Origin: SIG607 sp045648445
GTDB taxonomy: Bacteria > Bacillota > Clostridia > Oscillospirales > Acutalibacteraceae
NCBI GenBank assembly: GCA_045648445.1
Contig: JAZRNY010000022.1
Location: 135,376 to 199,375, forward strand
DNA: 64,000 bases
Reading direction: 5' to 3'
Shown here: piece by piece, positions 49,581 through 59,000 of the stretch
Position numbering within the stretch: the first letter of the stretch is position 1
Layout: the number at the start of each line of letters is the position of its first letter
Translations under genes and position numbers: made by a program
Notes under the pieces: model-generated
What the model was told of the DNA's origin: nothing
Database searches by the model: none
The model's input: only the letters and a program-made list of their open reading frames with translations

Positions 49581-51458
49581 ATGAAAACTAAAATTAAAAG
49601 TATAATATGTTTACTGATGGCAGTTATTTTGGTCGCATCCCTTTCTGCCTGTGCAGGCGCTTCTGTTCCTGCAAGCATTGATGATGAAGGCGCTTTCGTT
49701 TATGCTGTTACTCGTGGTTTCGAACCTACGAATGAGGCTGAAACCGCCGCTAAGGAACTTCGTCTTAAATTAAAGGAAAATTTCGATTGTAAGGTTAATA
49801 TCCGTAAGGATGCCGCATTTGAAGATTGCGATGATAACTACGAAATTCTCGTTGGTGATACCAACCGTGAGGAAAGCGCTATTGCCAAACAAAGACTTAT
49901 TGACAACCGTATTAACTGCTCATCTGACTTTATTGTTGCAGTTATCGACGATAAAATTTGTATTCAGGTTGTAAATAACAAAATGATGCCCATCGCCTAC
50001 GAATGGTTTGAAGCAAACTTCTGCCAAAGCGCTGAAGATTGGGCAAAACTCAGAAAGGGTTACGAATTTATCTACGCTCCCGAAACTGCTGCGCTTAACA
50101 ATAACGTAGCAGGTGTTGACCTTAGTAAATTCACCCTTGTTCTTCCCAGAAAAACTTCTATGCTTCACGGTCTTATAGTTGACGAGTATATTAAATACTA
50201 CGATCAGCACGACTACATTTTAAAAGAAGCAGAGGATATGGATCCCGAAGAAGAGTACGAAGTACTTATTGGCGATTGTGACAGAGCGGCTAGTAAGTCT
50301 GTTACTGTTGAAGGCGACAACTATGTAATTAAGGTAGTTGGCAAAAAGTTAGTTGTTAAAGGTGGTACCCACCTTGCTACCTGGCGTGGCTTTAAAGCGT
50401 TGCTTGACGAAGTTAAGGCTAACGAAGGTAAAGAGGTTGGCATCAACTGGGCTGATGGTTACACCATTAACGGTAAGTACGATGCTAACGAAAAAGGCAC
50501 GTTTACTCTTAACTGGAACGATGAATTTGAAGGTACCACTATCGACCTTACAAAGTGGGGCGACTACCGTACCGCACAGTCCGAAGTAAGCGCTTCCTGT
50601 CTTGGTGGTAAGTTCTATCACGTAAACGTAAGAGGCGAATCTGCTTACGAAGGCAGTGAAAAGAAGGGCCTTGTCTATCAGGCTGACGGCGAACTCGTTT
50701 GCGGTACAAAACGTGTAAACGATATCGACTTTATTACCACTCAGATTTCTACCTACTGGACTATGACTTGGAAATACGGTTGTATGGATATTTATTCTAA
50801 ACTTGCTCCCGCCCCTGCTTACACTACCTATTGGGCAAATGGTTCTTCGACCGGCTCTGAAGGCTTTATGAAGCGTTTTGGCGGTGTAGAGGTTGACCGT
50901 GTTTGTATGACCGAAATCGATATCCTTGAAAACTACAGCCGTCCTCACGAATACGGTTCTACCGTTCACTGGTGGTGGAGCGCAGTTCAGGCTGACGGTA
51001 CTCCTGCTACCGGTTCCGGTCATAAGGGTCTCGGTGGTAACGCTATCTTTAAGAGAGGCACCGAAAACAGTGCTTACCTTGAATACAATCAAGAAAAGTA
51101 CGGCGACCTTCTTCCCGATGATTACCACATGTATTCATTCTACTGGGATGATAAATGCATTAAGTTTGCATTCGACGGTAAGGTATTTATGGACTACGAC
51201 TATACACAGCATGAATCTGTATCTGTTCACTGTCTTATGAACTATCTTATTTCTTCCTGTGCAATGGGTTCACCTACCTATGGTTACACCTATAGTAAAG
51301 ACCAGCATGAAAATTACTATGAACATAGAATGGATTACGTTCGTTTGTATCAAACCGATGCAATAAATTCTCAGATGATCACTGCTTGGCCTGAAACTCA
51401 GGAAAACGGAACTTCTGTAGTACGTTATCCCCAAAACTCCATCGGTTCAAGATATTAA
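49581..51458 (+). CDS. GH16 glycoside hydrolase lipoprotein
   Basis: The 625-residue protein has a lipoprotein signal with the lipobox LSAC (Cys about 24). Two copies of an alpha/beta domain follow, each with YEILVGDTNREE-like or YEVLIGDCDRAA residues (about 85-160 and 225-295), then a GH16 domain (about 310-610). The catalytic ExDxxE is intact (Glu445, Asp447, Glu450 in TEIDILENY). The same alpha/beta domain precedes GH16 in the giant protein. It is probably held on the outer face of the membrane and cuts a beta-glucan captured by its neighbours; the exact linkage cannot be read. Confidence 0.92.
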   Translation: MKTKIKSIICLLMAVILVASLSACAGASVPASIDDEGAFVYAVTRGFEPTNEAETAAKELRLKLKENFDCKVNIRKDAAFEDCDDNYEILVGDTNREESAIAKQRLIDNRINCSSDFIVAVIDDKICIQVVNNKMMPIAYEWFEANFCQSAEDWAKLRKGYEFIYAPETAALNNNVAGVDLSKFTLVLPRKTSMLHGLIVDEYIKYYDQHDYILKEAEDMDPEEEYEVLIGDCDRAASKSVTVEGDNYVIKVVGKKLVVKGGTHLATWRGFKALLDEVKANEGKEVGINWADGYTINGKYDANEKGTFTLNWNDEFEGTTIDLTKWGDYRTAQSEVSASCLGGKFYHVNVRGESAYEGSEKKGLVYQADGELVCGTKRVNDIDFITTQISTYWTMTWKYGCMDIYSKLAPAPAYTTYWANGSSTGSEGFMKRFGGVEVDRVCMTEIDILENYSRPHEYGSTVHWWWSAVQADGTPATGSGHKGLGGNAIFKRGTENSAYLEYNQEKYGDLLPDDYHMYSFYWDDKCIKFAFDGKVFMDYDYTQHESVSVHCLMNYLISSCAMGSPTYGYTYSKDQHENYYEHRMDYVRLYQTDAINSQMITAWPETQENGTSVVRYPQNSIGSRY

Positions 51459-51469
51459 CTGAATAAAAA

Positions 51470-51665
51470 ATCAACTTGTTTTTTGGCGTTGTAACCGAAA
51501 GGTCAAATATAACTGTGAGACCTGTCTCACAATATCACTTGTTTTGCTTAGGTTCTCCTAACGAGTGGAACTTGCAGTACAAGTTCCCTGCTTGTTACGG
51601 TATGAGATAAAATTAAAAGATGCGCGAAATTTTCGTGCATCTTTTTTACTGTCCTTTAGAGTACG
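51470..51665. repeat. hairpin string plus intergenic repeat with terminator (copy 2)
   Basis: The 556-base gap after the GH16 gene begins with hairpins joined by AATATAACT and AATATCACT, including GTGAGACCTGTCTCAC, as at 60.77 kb. From 51545 to 51665 it matches 38255-38373: TCTCCT, a GGAACTTGCAGTACAAGTTCC hairpin, CCCTGCTTGTTAC, a terminator hairpin (51617-51647) and the inverted core ACTGTCCTTTAGAGTACG. Confidence 0.7.
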
Positions 51666-51679
51666 ATTTCTTAAACTAG

Positions 51680-51708
51680 TTGCTTTTTTTGTTTTTGTAT
51701 GTTAAAAT
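51680..51708 (+). promoter_or_regulatory. promoter of the cobalamin riboswitch transcript
   Basis: TTGCTT is followed after 17 bases by TAAAAT, just before the riboswitch. Confidence 0.45.
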
Positions 51709-51720
51709 TATTTTGCGTTA

Positions 51721-51956
51721 ACTTTACAGTTTCTTTTTTTGCAAAGAATTAAAAGGGAAGTCGGGTGTAATTCCCGCGCGATCCCGTCGCCGTAATGTGT
51801 TAAATGCCGATAAGGTCACTGTAGTAAACTATGGGAAGGCTCGGCAGCGTTAATTGTCACTAAGTCGGAATACCTGCTGTAAGGTGCTGTGCAAAGTGTC
51901 ACGAGGATGACGGCTTTGTTAAAAAATCTTGCTTTCGGCGGAATGCAAGTCTTTTT
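51721..51956 (+). ncRNA. cobalamin riboswitch with intrinsic terminator
   Basis: The aptamer is closed by a P1 stem, ACTTTACAG (51721-51729) with CTGTAAGGT (51877-51885). Inside are AAAAGGGAAG, the CCCG and GTCGCCGTAATG segments, GGTCACTG, GGGAAGGC and the B12 box AAGTCGGAATACCTGC (51862-51877). All are in the known order for class I cobalamin riboswitches. A terminator-like hairpin (CTTGC 51928-51932 with GCAAG 51945-51949, then T) lies before the coding start, so B12 should switch off the two genes downstream. Confidence 0.92.
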
Positions 51957-52015
51957 ACATTGCTCCTTTTTACTTTGTACGGCATGGCGTAGTACAAAAT
52001 AAAAGGAGTTTTTTT

Positions 52016-52438
52016 ATGAAAAACAAAGTATTGTTAAAAAGTTTTCTTAAAAAAAGTATATCTTTACTTGCCGCCGCAATTTTAGTATTTACTTTTTTTG
52101 CCCTTACAGGTTGCAGCGAAAAACCTGTTGACGACGTTAGTTCGTCTGCCTCTGCCGTGCAAAAATCGGTAACCTTTAAAATCGTTTTTGAGGACAAAAG
52201 CGAAAAAACCGTAGAACTCAAAACCGAAAAGGCAACACTTGCCGAAGCCCTTGTTGAAGCAAAAATTATCGAGTACGAAAACAGTGGATTATATACCACC
52301 ATTGACGGCGTTACTGCCGACTACTCTAAAGACGGCGCTTGGTGGTGTGTAACCAAAGGCGGCGAAATGTTGAACTACGGCCTTAACGATATTAAAATCG
52401 CTGACGGAGAAACCTATGAAGCAACATACACGAAATAA
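52016..52438 (+). CDS. DUF4430 (transcobalamin-like C-terminal domain) lipoprotein
   Basis: This 140-residue lipoprotein has the lipobox LTGC (Cys about 27) and a DUF4430 domain with ATLAEALVEAKIIEYENSG, then GAWWCVTKGGEMLNYGLNDI. The same fold forms the C-terminal domain of vertebrate cobalamin carriers. Its place directly under a cobalamin riboswitch and before an ECF S-component suggests that it helps capture a corrinoid. AAAGGAG precedes the ATG at 52016; the open frame upstream runs through the riboswitch and is rejected. Confidence 0.88.
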   Translation: MKNKVLLKSFLKKSISLLAAAILVFTFFALTGCSEKPVDDVSSSASAVQKSVTFKIVFEDKSEKTVELKTEKATLAEALVEAKIIEYENSGLYTTIDGVTADYSKDGAWWCVTKGGEMLNYGLNDIKIADGETYEATYTK

Positions 52439-52976
52439 AGGTATATCTTTAAAGGAACTTGCCTTTTTGGGTGTATACTCAGCCCTTATTATTGCCTTTA
52501 AGGAAATTATGAACCTGCTTCCGAATATCGAGCCGGTAACGGTTATGCTTATGGCGTTAACCTGCGTTTTCGGTATAAAGGCGCTTCTTCCCGTATACGT
52601 CTTTTCCTTTATTGAAATACTTGTTCACGGTTTTTATCTTTGGAATATGATGTACCTTTACGTATGGGCTGTGTTGGTGCTTATTTCCCTTTGCTTTTTG
52701 CCGTTACATAAATTAATCGAAACCAAAACGGGTAAACTGTCACCCGTGCTTATAACGGCGCTGTGGACTTTTTTGTCGGCGCTTTTCGGCATAAGTTTTG
52801 GAGCGATTTGCAGTATTCCTTACTTTGTTACTTTGGGAATAGAGGGTGCAATCGCCTGGATAGTTTCGGGGTTTGCCTTTGATGTTTTGCATTGTATAGG
52901 AAATACGGTAATAAGCGCGTTGTTGTTTTATCCGCTTTATAAAATTTTAAAACTTGCCCGTAAAAAACTGGCATAA
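52416..52976 (+). CDS. ECF transporter S-component, probable cobalamin or corrinoid type
   Basis: This 186-residue membrane protein has about six spans and resembles the substrate-binding units of energy-coupling factor transporters (ELAFLGVYSALIIAFKEIMN, then ALTCVFGIKALLPVYVF). S-components work with a shared EcfA/A'/T module, not found in this window. The gene overlaps the lipoprotein gene by 23 bases. Control by the riboswitch makes cobalamin or a precursor the likely substrate (CbrT-like), though the family is too varied to be certain. Confidence 0.85.
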   Translation: MKQHTRNKGISLKELAFLGVYSALIIAFKEIMNLLPNIEPVTVMLMALTCVFGIKALLPVYVFSFIEILVHGFYLWNMMYLYVWAVLVLISLCFLPLHKLIETKTGKLSPVLITALWTFLSALFGISFGAICSIPYFVTLGIEGAIAWIVSGFAFDVLHCIGNTVISALLFYPLYKILKLARKKLA

Positions 52977-53037
52977 AAAAACTGCAGAGAATTGGCGTTG
53001 TACCCTTACGAGTACACCTCATTCTCTGCAGTTTTTG
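52977..53037. terminator. bidirectional terminator between the S-component and deacetylase genes
   Basis: AACTGCAGAGAAT (52979-52991) and ATTCTCTGCAGTT (53020-53033) pair. The loop holds a smaller hairpin (GTTGTACCC...GAGTACAC) of the type in the hairpin strings. Confidence 0.85.
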
Positions 53038-54444
53038 TTAGTTTCTAATACTGTGGTGAGGCGCGGGACTGGTTATATCAAGAGGTAGGAATTTGTATCC
53101 GTTTTCAAGTCCGTAACGTATAACCTGAGGAAGCGCCTGACGGTGTACGGTTTTGGTGTCGTGCATTAAAACGTTATAGTATCCGTTTCCTAAGCGACTT
53201 GTAATATTGTAAACTATTTTTGCGGGGTCTGAGGTTGAAGTATCCATAGAGTCAATATTCCAATCAAAGTAAACGTAACCTTTAGCGTAACACTGCGCGG
53301 CTATTTCGGTCATAACGCCCTTTTTGTGGGTTGCGCTGATCCTGTTTGAAGAACCGCCGGGGAAGCGTATAAGTTTAGAGGGTGAGCCGGTGTATTTTGT
53401 TATAATTGAATTTATACTGTCAAGGTCGGCAAAATAACTTTCAACGCTTTTGTATATTTCCCATTTGTGAGAATAGGTGTGGGCAGCTACCGTGTGACCT
53501 TCCTTGTGTATTCTTTCGATATAGGGAAGACTGCTTGTGTGTTGCGCCGTAACGAAAAATGTTGCTTTAACGTTATATGTTTTTAAAATATCAAGCACGT
53601 ATGGGGTGTTTGGCGACGGGCCGTCGTCAAAGGTTAAATAAATTACTTTTGCGCCCGGACTTTGCTCGTTGCGTTTTGGAGTAACTACAATATATCGGAC
53701 AACGGTGGTTTTGTTTCCGCCTTTGTCGGTTACCGTATAGGTTATTTCGTAACAACCCTTTTTTGAAATATCAGGCATACCGCTGTTGGTCATAAGGTTT
53801 GTTATATCGCCGTCGCGGTCGTCTTTTGCCGTAGCGCCGGGGTCGGTGTAGGTTTCACCGGGATTTAAAATCACAAACCTTTCGCCTTTAAGGGTAATAA
53901 CCGGAGGATTTTCATCTTCAATAAATTTAACGGGTATTTTGGTTTCGCTTTTATTTCCTTTTTTATCGGTTGCGTAAAGTATAATATGGTCAGCATTGTT
54001 AACGCGTTCTACAAAAGCAGAACAGTCGCCGTCAAAGTGGTCGATAGCGGTGTACTTTAAAACAATATCGGCGGTGGGGTAACCTTTATAAGCGGTAACT
54101 TCGCCTTCAACCGTTACTACCGGACCTGTAAGGTCGGCAACGTGTACGGTACGCGTTACTTTTTTGGTGGCATTTTTTCTGGTTACACTATAGGTTAAAC
54201 TGTAAGTGCCGATTTTGTTGGTGTCAACCTTGCCGTCTGTTATAATAGGCGAATAAGCCTTTTTGCCGAAATAGGCGTTTACACCGGGGTCAACGTATTC
54301 TTCACCGTAAGGTACGGTTATTTCCTTTTCACCAACAAGTTGTATTTTTAGTTTGGGCAAAAAAAACAAAACCGAACCGATAAGTATTACTGTCAGCAAA
54401 CAAATCGGTATAAACAGTTTGTTTTTATTTTTCTTTTTTCTCAT
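53038..54444 (-). CDS. secreted polysaccharide deacetylase with Ig-like domains
   Basis: The 468-residue protein has an N-terminal membrane segment (about 9-30), two to three Ig-like DUF5011 domains (about 35-265; VPYGEEYVDPGVNAY, LNPGETYTDPGATAKDDRDG) and a carbohydrate esterase family 4 domain (about 270-455). CE4 motifs are TFDDGPSPNT with the metal-binding Asp, HTYSH with the metal-binding His pair, RFPGGSSN, DWNIDS and LMHD. Such enzymes remove N-acetyl groups from peptidoglycan or other glycans outside the cell. AGAGG stands seven bases before the ATG. It lies 93 bases after the AraC regulator and may be under its control. Confidence 0.93.
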   Translation of the reverse strand: MRKKKNKNKLFIPICLLTVILIGSVLFFLPKLKIQLVGEKEITVPYGEEYVDPGVNAYFGKKAYSPIITDGKVDTNKIGTYSLTYSVTRKNATKKVTRTVHVADLTGPVVTVEGEVTAYKGYPTADIVLKYTAIDHFDGDCSAFVERVNNADHIILYATDKKGNKSETKIPVKFIEDENPPVITLKGERFVILNPGETYTDPGATAKDDRDGDITNLMTNSGMPDISKKGCYEITYTVTDKGGNKTTVVRYIVVTPKRNEQSPGAKVIYLTFDDGPSPNTPYVLDILKTYNVKATFFVTAQHTSSLPYIERIHKEGHTVAAHTYSHKWEIYKSVESYFADLDSINSIITKYTGSPSKLIRFPGGSSNRISATHKKGVMTEIAAQCYAKGYVYFDWNIDSMDTSTSDPAKIVYNITSRLGNGYYNVLMHDTKTVHRQALPQVIRYGLENGYKFLPLDITSPAPHHSIRN

Positions 54445-54537
54445 CTTAGCGCCTCTTTAGTTATGTAGTGTATATTATTATAATACATATTATTTTAAAT
54501 TCAACATAAAAACGAAAATTGTATTAATTTGTTAAAA

Positions 54538-55311
54538 TTAGTAAAAAAGAAATGCAGAATTTCGTCGGAAATCGCTTGGAGTTTCGCCAACAATACTTTT
54601 AAAGGCGCGGCAAAAATGATAAACGCTTGTGTATCCGCAGGCTTCGCTGATTTTAAGTATGCTGGCATTCGAAGAAGTAAGCAAATTTTTTGCCCGTTTA
54701 ATTCGTAAGTTTTGAATGTACTTGTGTGGCGATATGCCGTAAAATTCTTTAAATATACGCCTGAAATAAACTTCGCTTACACGGCAACATTCCGCCAACG
54801 TGGCATTGTTTAGGTCTGCATCTGAAAAATGCTCGTCTATGTATTTTATGGCAGGTAGTACCGTGTGATTTTGGCTTTTTTCAATATCATTTGAAACTTC
54901 GCTTAAAACATCGTAAAAAACCGCCAAAGAGTGAACGGGTTTGGCTTTGCTTTGAAAGGAAAAATTGTTGATAAGTTTTGTTAAAGCATTTATGCAGTAT
55001 TCGGCATTACTTATTTTAGCCGACACTATTCCAATATCAGAAATATCTTTGCAACAATGAAAATTTACAAGAGGAAACTGTCCGCTTTCCTCGCAGGTAA
55101 TGGTATAGGATTTGCCAATAGGTAAAAAAACCACGTGATTAGGGTCTGAAACGTAATCTTTCCCGTTGTAGTGATAGGTTATTTTTCCCGATAAGCAAAA
55201 GGATACCGCATAGGCAAAACGGTTTTTAATATTTCGTCCAATACCTTTGGTGTTATCAATAATAGCAATACTGTCAATTTCAGATACCGTTATTTCTTCA
55301 AAAACATTCAT
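54538..55311 (-). CDS. AraC family transcriptional regulator
   Basis: This 257-residue regulator has an N-terminal cupin-like sensing domain (about 20-120; YHYNGKDYVSDPNHVVFLP) and two C-terminal HTH units (NATLAECCRVSEVYFRRIFK and ILKISEACGYTSVYHFCRAF). AraC proteins of this layout often respond to sugars or cell-wall fragments. GGGTGAT precedes the ATG at 55311; an upstream extension to 55371 is rejected. The deacetylase follows on the same strand. Confidence 0.92.
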   Translation of the reverse strand: MNVFEEITVSEIDSIAIIDNTKGIGRNIKNRFAYAVSFCLSGKITYHYNGKDYVSDPNHVVFLPIGKSYTITCEESGQFPLVNFHCCKDISDIGIVSAKISNAEYCINALTKLINNFSFQSKAKPVHSLAVFYDVLSEVSNDIEKSQNHTVLPAIKYIDEHFSDADLNNATLAECCRVSEVYFRRIFKEFYGISPHKYIQNLRIKRAKNLLTSSNASILKISEACGYTSVYHFCRAFKSIVGETPSDFRRNSAFLFY

Positions 55312-55445
55312 AAAATCACCCTTTTTTACATTATATATTAAACTTTTTCTATCTTCAACAAAAAGTATCAAAAATGTTAAAAATATGTATTCTTGAAAAA
55401 CAAATAGATATATGATATTATAATTAAGAATAAAAGGTGATAAAA

Positions 55446-56045
55446 ATGTTTTTGAAAAAGAAAAATGAAGAAAGTATATATTCCTTGATTTTGGTGGGAC
55501 TTGGTAACCCCGGAAGCGAGTACGAGCATACGCGCCATAACGCGGGTTTTGACGTGGTTGATGCCTTTTGCGAAAAGCACGGCATTACCCTTAATAAAAA
55601 CAAATTTAAAGGACTTTACGGCGAAGGCAGTGTAAAAGGGGAAAGGGTGCTTGTTTTAAAGCCTCAAACCTTTATGAACCTTTCGGGCGAATCGGTAAGC
55701 GCTGTTATGAAGTTTTATAAAATTCCCGTTAGTTCGCTTCTTGTGGTGTCGGATGACGTATCTTTGGCTCCGGGTAAAATGCGCATACGAAAAAATGGTA
55801 GCGCAGGGGGACAAAAAGGACTTAAAAATATTATTGAACAATTAGGAACCGAAGATTTTGCGCGTCTTAAAATGGGCGTAGGTGACAGACCCGACAGAAC
55901 AAGCGACATTGTAAATTGGGTGCTTGGCAGAATGGGCGAAGAAGACAAAAAACTTTTTGATACTGCCCGCGATAACGCGGTTAAAGCAATAGAAACTTTT
56001 TTAAGGGACGGTGCAGATGCGGCGATGAACCGCTATAATCACTAA
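55446..56045 (+). CDS. pth: peptidyl-tRNA hydrolase
   Basis: Pth frees tRNAs from stalled peptidyl-tRNA. The core is clear: LVGLGNPGSEYEHTRHNAGF with catalytic His31, LKPQTFMNLSGESV and VVSDDVSLAPGKMRIRKNGS. The usual GGHNGL segment reads GGQKGL here, so the His and Asn matching E. coli His113 and Asn114 are replaced. It has 199 residues, with GGTGAT four bases before the ATG at 55446. Its stop overlaps the mfd start (TAATG). Confidence 0.95.
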   Translation: MFLKKKNEESIYSLILVGLGNPGSEYEHTRHNAGFDVVDAFCEKHGITLNKNKFKGLYGEGSVKGERVLVLKPQTFMNLSGESVSAVMKFYKIPVSSLLVVSDDVSLAPGKMRIRKNGSAGGQKGLKNIIEQLGTEDFARLKMGVGDRPDRTSDIVNWVLGRMGEEDKKLFDTARDNAVKAIETFLRDGADAAMNRYNH

Positions 56046-59000
56046 TGAATAAGCAGTTCGGTTTTTTAAAAGAGGTTTTAAAAGGTGACTCTGATTTTCT
56101 TGGTTTATTATCAAATGTAAGTTTAAATAAACTTCCCGTTGTTTGTACGGGACTAAGCGGAATATATAAGGCTGCAAATATTGCAGTTTTAAGTGAAGAG
56201 GTTAAAACGCCGGTTACCGTTGTGACTTCGGGCGAATCCGAGGCATACGCGCTGTATAACGATTTGTTGTCACTTGGCGTTGACACGCTTTATTTTCCCT
56301 ATCGTGATTTTAGCCTTGCAGGTATTTACGGAGAATCCAGAGAGTACGAACATAAAAGAATACACACCCTGTCTGCTGTTGCAGGCGGGGATTTTAAGGT
56401 TGTTGTAATGTCGGCGGATGCTGCCGTTCAGCCCACTTTGCCTAAAGAAAAATTAATAAACGGCACCTTTACGTTATCGGTGGGCAAAAGTTTTGAACTT
56501 GGCGAATTGACCGAAAAACTTGTTGATGCAGGATATGTTCGAAGCGAAATGGTAGAGGGAAGCGGTCAGTTTGCGCTTCGCGGCGGTATTTTAGATATTT
56601 TTACTACCGAAGCGCAGTGCCCCGTGCGAATAGAATTTTGGGGCGACGAAATTGACGGTATATCTTTTTTCGACACCGTTACTCAACGCCGAACCGAAAC
56701 TGTCGATAGGGTTTATATAACACCTGCCTGTGAAGTTTCAATAAGAAACGAAAAACTTAAAGAAATTATAAACGGAGAATTAAAACGTAAAATTTCCGAC
56801 CAACGAAAAGCAAGACTTTTAAAAGATTTGGAGGAAATCGAAGCAGGGGTATTTTCTTCTTACGACAGATATATTCCCTTTATATTCGGCGAAAATTCAT
56901 CACCTCTTGAATATCTTAAAAACACTTTAACCGTTTTAACCGAAAGCGCATCGGTAAACGAGCATATTAAAAATTTAAGACAGCAACTGAACGAAGACAT
57001 TAAACGCCTTTTGGAAGAAGGAATGCTTGGTAAAGAAGCAGATAAATTAATGCTTAGCGAGGTTGAATTTTATTCCTATATGGAAAAAGCGGTAATAATG
57101 GATAATTTTCAGCGTAACCGTTACGAAATATCTCCTCTTGGTTTGGTTAATTTTTCGGTTAAGCGTTCTTCACAGTGGAACGGCGATATAGAAGTTTTGC
57201 TTGACGACCTTAAATTCGTTAAAAGTGTAAATGGTAAAGCCGTTATTGTGGTGGGCAACGAAAAGGCGGGAAATCTACTGGCAAGTGATTTAAGCGCTAA
57301 AGGCATAAGCGCCTCTTTCAGTAACGAAATTGAAAAATTAAAATCACAGGTTACCATAACGGTAGGCGCGCTTTCAAGCGGTTTTGAACTTGAAAACAGC
57401 CGATTTGCGTTAATTTCCGCCAAAGGTCTTGTTTCTTCTGTTAAAAAAACCGTACGCCGACCTAAAGACAGTCGCGCGGTAGGCAGTCTTGACGAACTGA
57501 AATACGGTGACCTTGTGGTGCACACCGCCCATGGTATTGGTGTGTTTAACGGAATTGAACATATAACCAATTCCGGCATAACAAAAGACTATATAAAAAT
57601 AAAATATGCAGGACAGGACGTGCTTTACGTTCCCGTAACTCAACTTGATTTGGTTTCCCGTTATATCGGCGCAGACGTTCAAGCGGTAAAATTAAATAAA
57701 CTGGGTTCGGCTGAATGGCACAAAACAAGGGCAAGGGTAAGAAAGGCTGTAAAGGATATGGCAAATGAACTTACCGCCCTTTATGCAAAACGTATGGCGG
57801 CAAAGGGTTATGCCTTTTCGCCCGATACCGACCTTCAAAATAATTTTGAGAGAAGGTTCCCTTATGAAGAAACCGAAGACCAATTAAAAAGCGTAGACGA
57901 AATTAAAAGTGATATGGAACGCGCCGTTCCTATGGACAGACTTTTGTGCGGTGACGTAGGTTTCGGAAAAACCGAAGTTGCGTTGCGCGCCGCCTTTAAA
58001 TGTATATGCGACGGCAAACAGTGCGCACTTTTGGTGCCTACCACCATTCTTGCATGGCAACACTATAATACTGCTGTCAAACGAATCGGCGAACTGCCGG
58101 TAACGGTTAAACTTTTGTCCCGTTTCGTTCCGCCAAAGCAACAGGAAAAAATCGTAAGCGACCTTAATAAAGGCAGGGTGGATATGATAATCGGTACCCA
58201 CCGACTTATTTCAAAGGACGTAAAATTTAAAGATTTAGGTCTTGTTATAATTGACGAAGAACAGCGTTTCGGCGTGGCTCAAAAAGAAAAACTAAAAGAA
58301 CTTTATCCGTCGGTTGACGTACTTACTTTATCTGCTACGCCCATACCCCGTACGCTGAATATGGCTATGACGGGACTTAGAGATATGTCGAGCATTGAAG
58401 AAGCGCCCGGAGAAAGACATCCGGTGCAAACCTACGTTTTGGAACAAAACAATTCAATGCTTTACGATGCAATCCGCAAGGAATTGCGTCGCGGCGGTCA
58501 GGTTTATTATTTGCACAACAGGGTAGAAACCATTGAAAAGGTTGCCGCCCGTATAAAAACTGCAATAGGTGACGCAAGAGTAGAGGTTGCCCACGGAAAA
58601 ATGACCGAGGAAGCCCTTTCAAAAGTGTGGCAACGGCTTATTGAAAATGAAATAGACGTTTTGGTTTGTACCACTATAATCGAAACCGGCGTAGACGTTC
58701 CCAACGTTAATACCCTTATTATTGAAGACGCTGACAGAATGGGACTTTCCCAACTTCATCAACTTCGAGGAAGAGTAGGACGTTCTAACCGAAGGGCATT
58801 TGCTTATTTTTGTTTTAAAACGGGCAAGGTGCTAAATCAAGACGCCGTTAAACGACTTGAAGCAATACGCGAGTTTACCGAGTTTGGTTCGGGTTTTAAA
58901 ATTGCTATGCGCGACCTTGAAATAAGAGGCGCGGGAAGTATTCTCGGCGGCGCTCAGCACGGTAATATGGAAGCGGTCGGCTACGATATGTACCTAAAAC

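Noticed and set aside
50349..51128. 259-residue open frame on the minus strand in the GH16 lipoprotein gene
   Set aside because: It is opposite an intact GH16 domain with its catalytic motif; no promoter or ribosome site.
51929..52015. 29-residue extension of the DUF4430 lipoprotein
   Set aside because: It would start inside the riboswitch terminator and place residues before the signal peptide.
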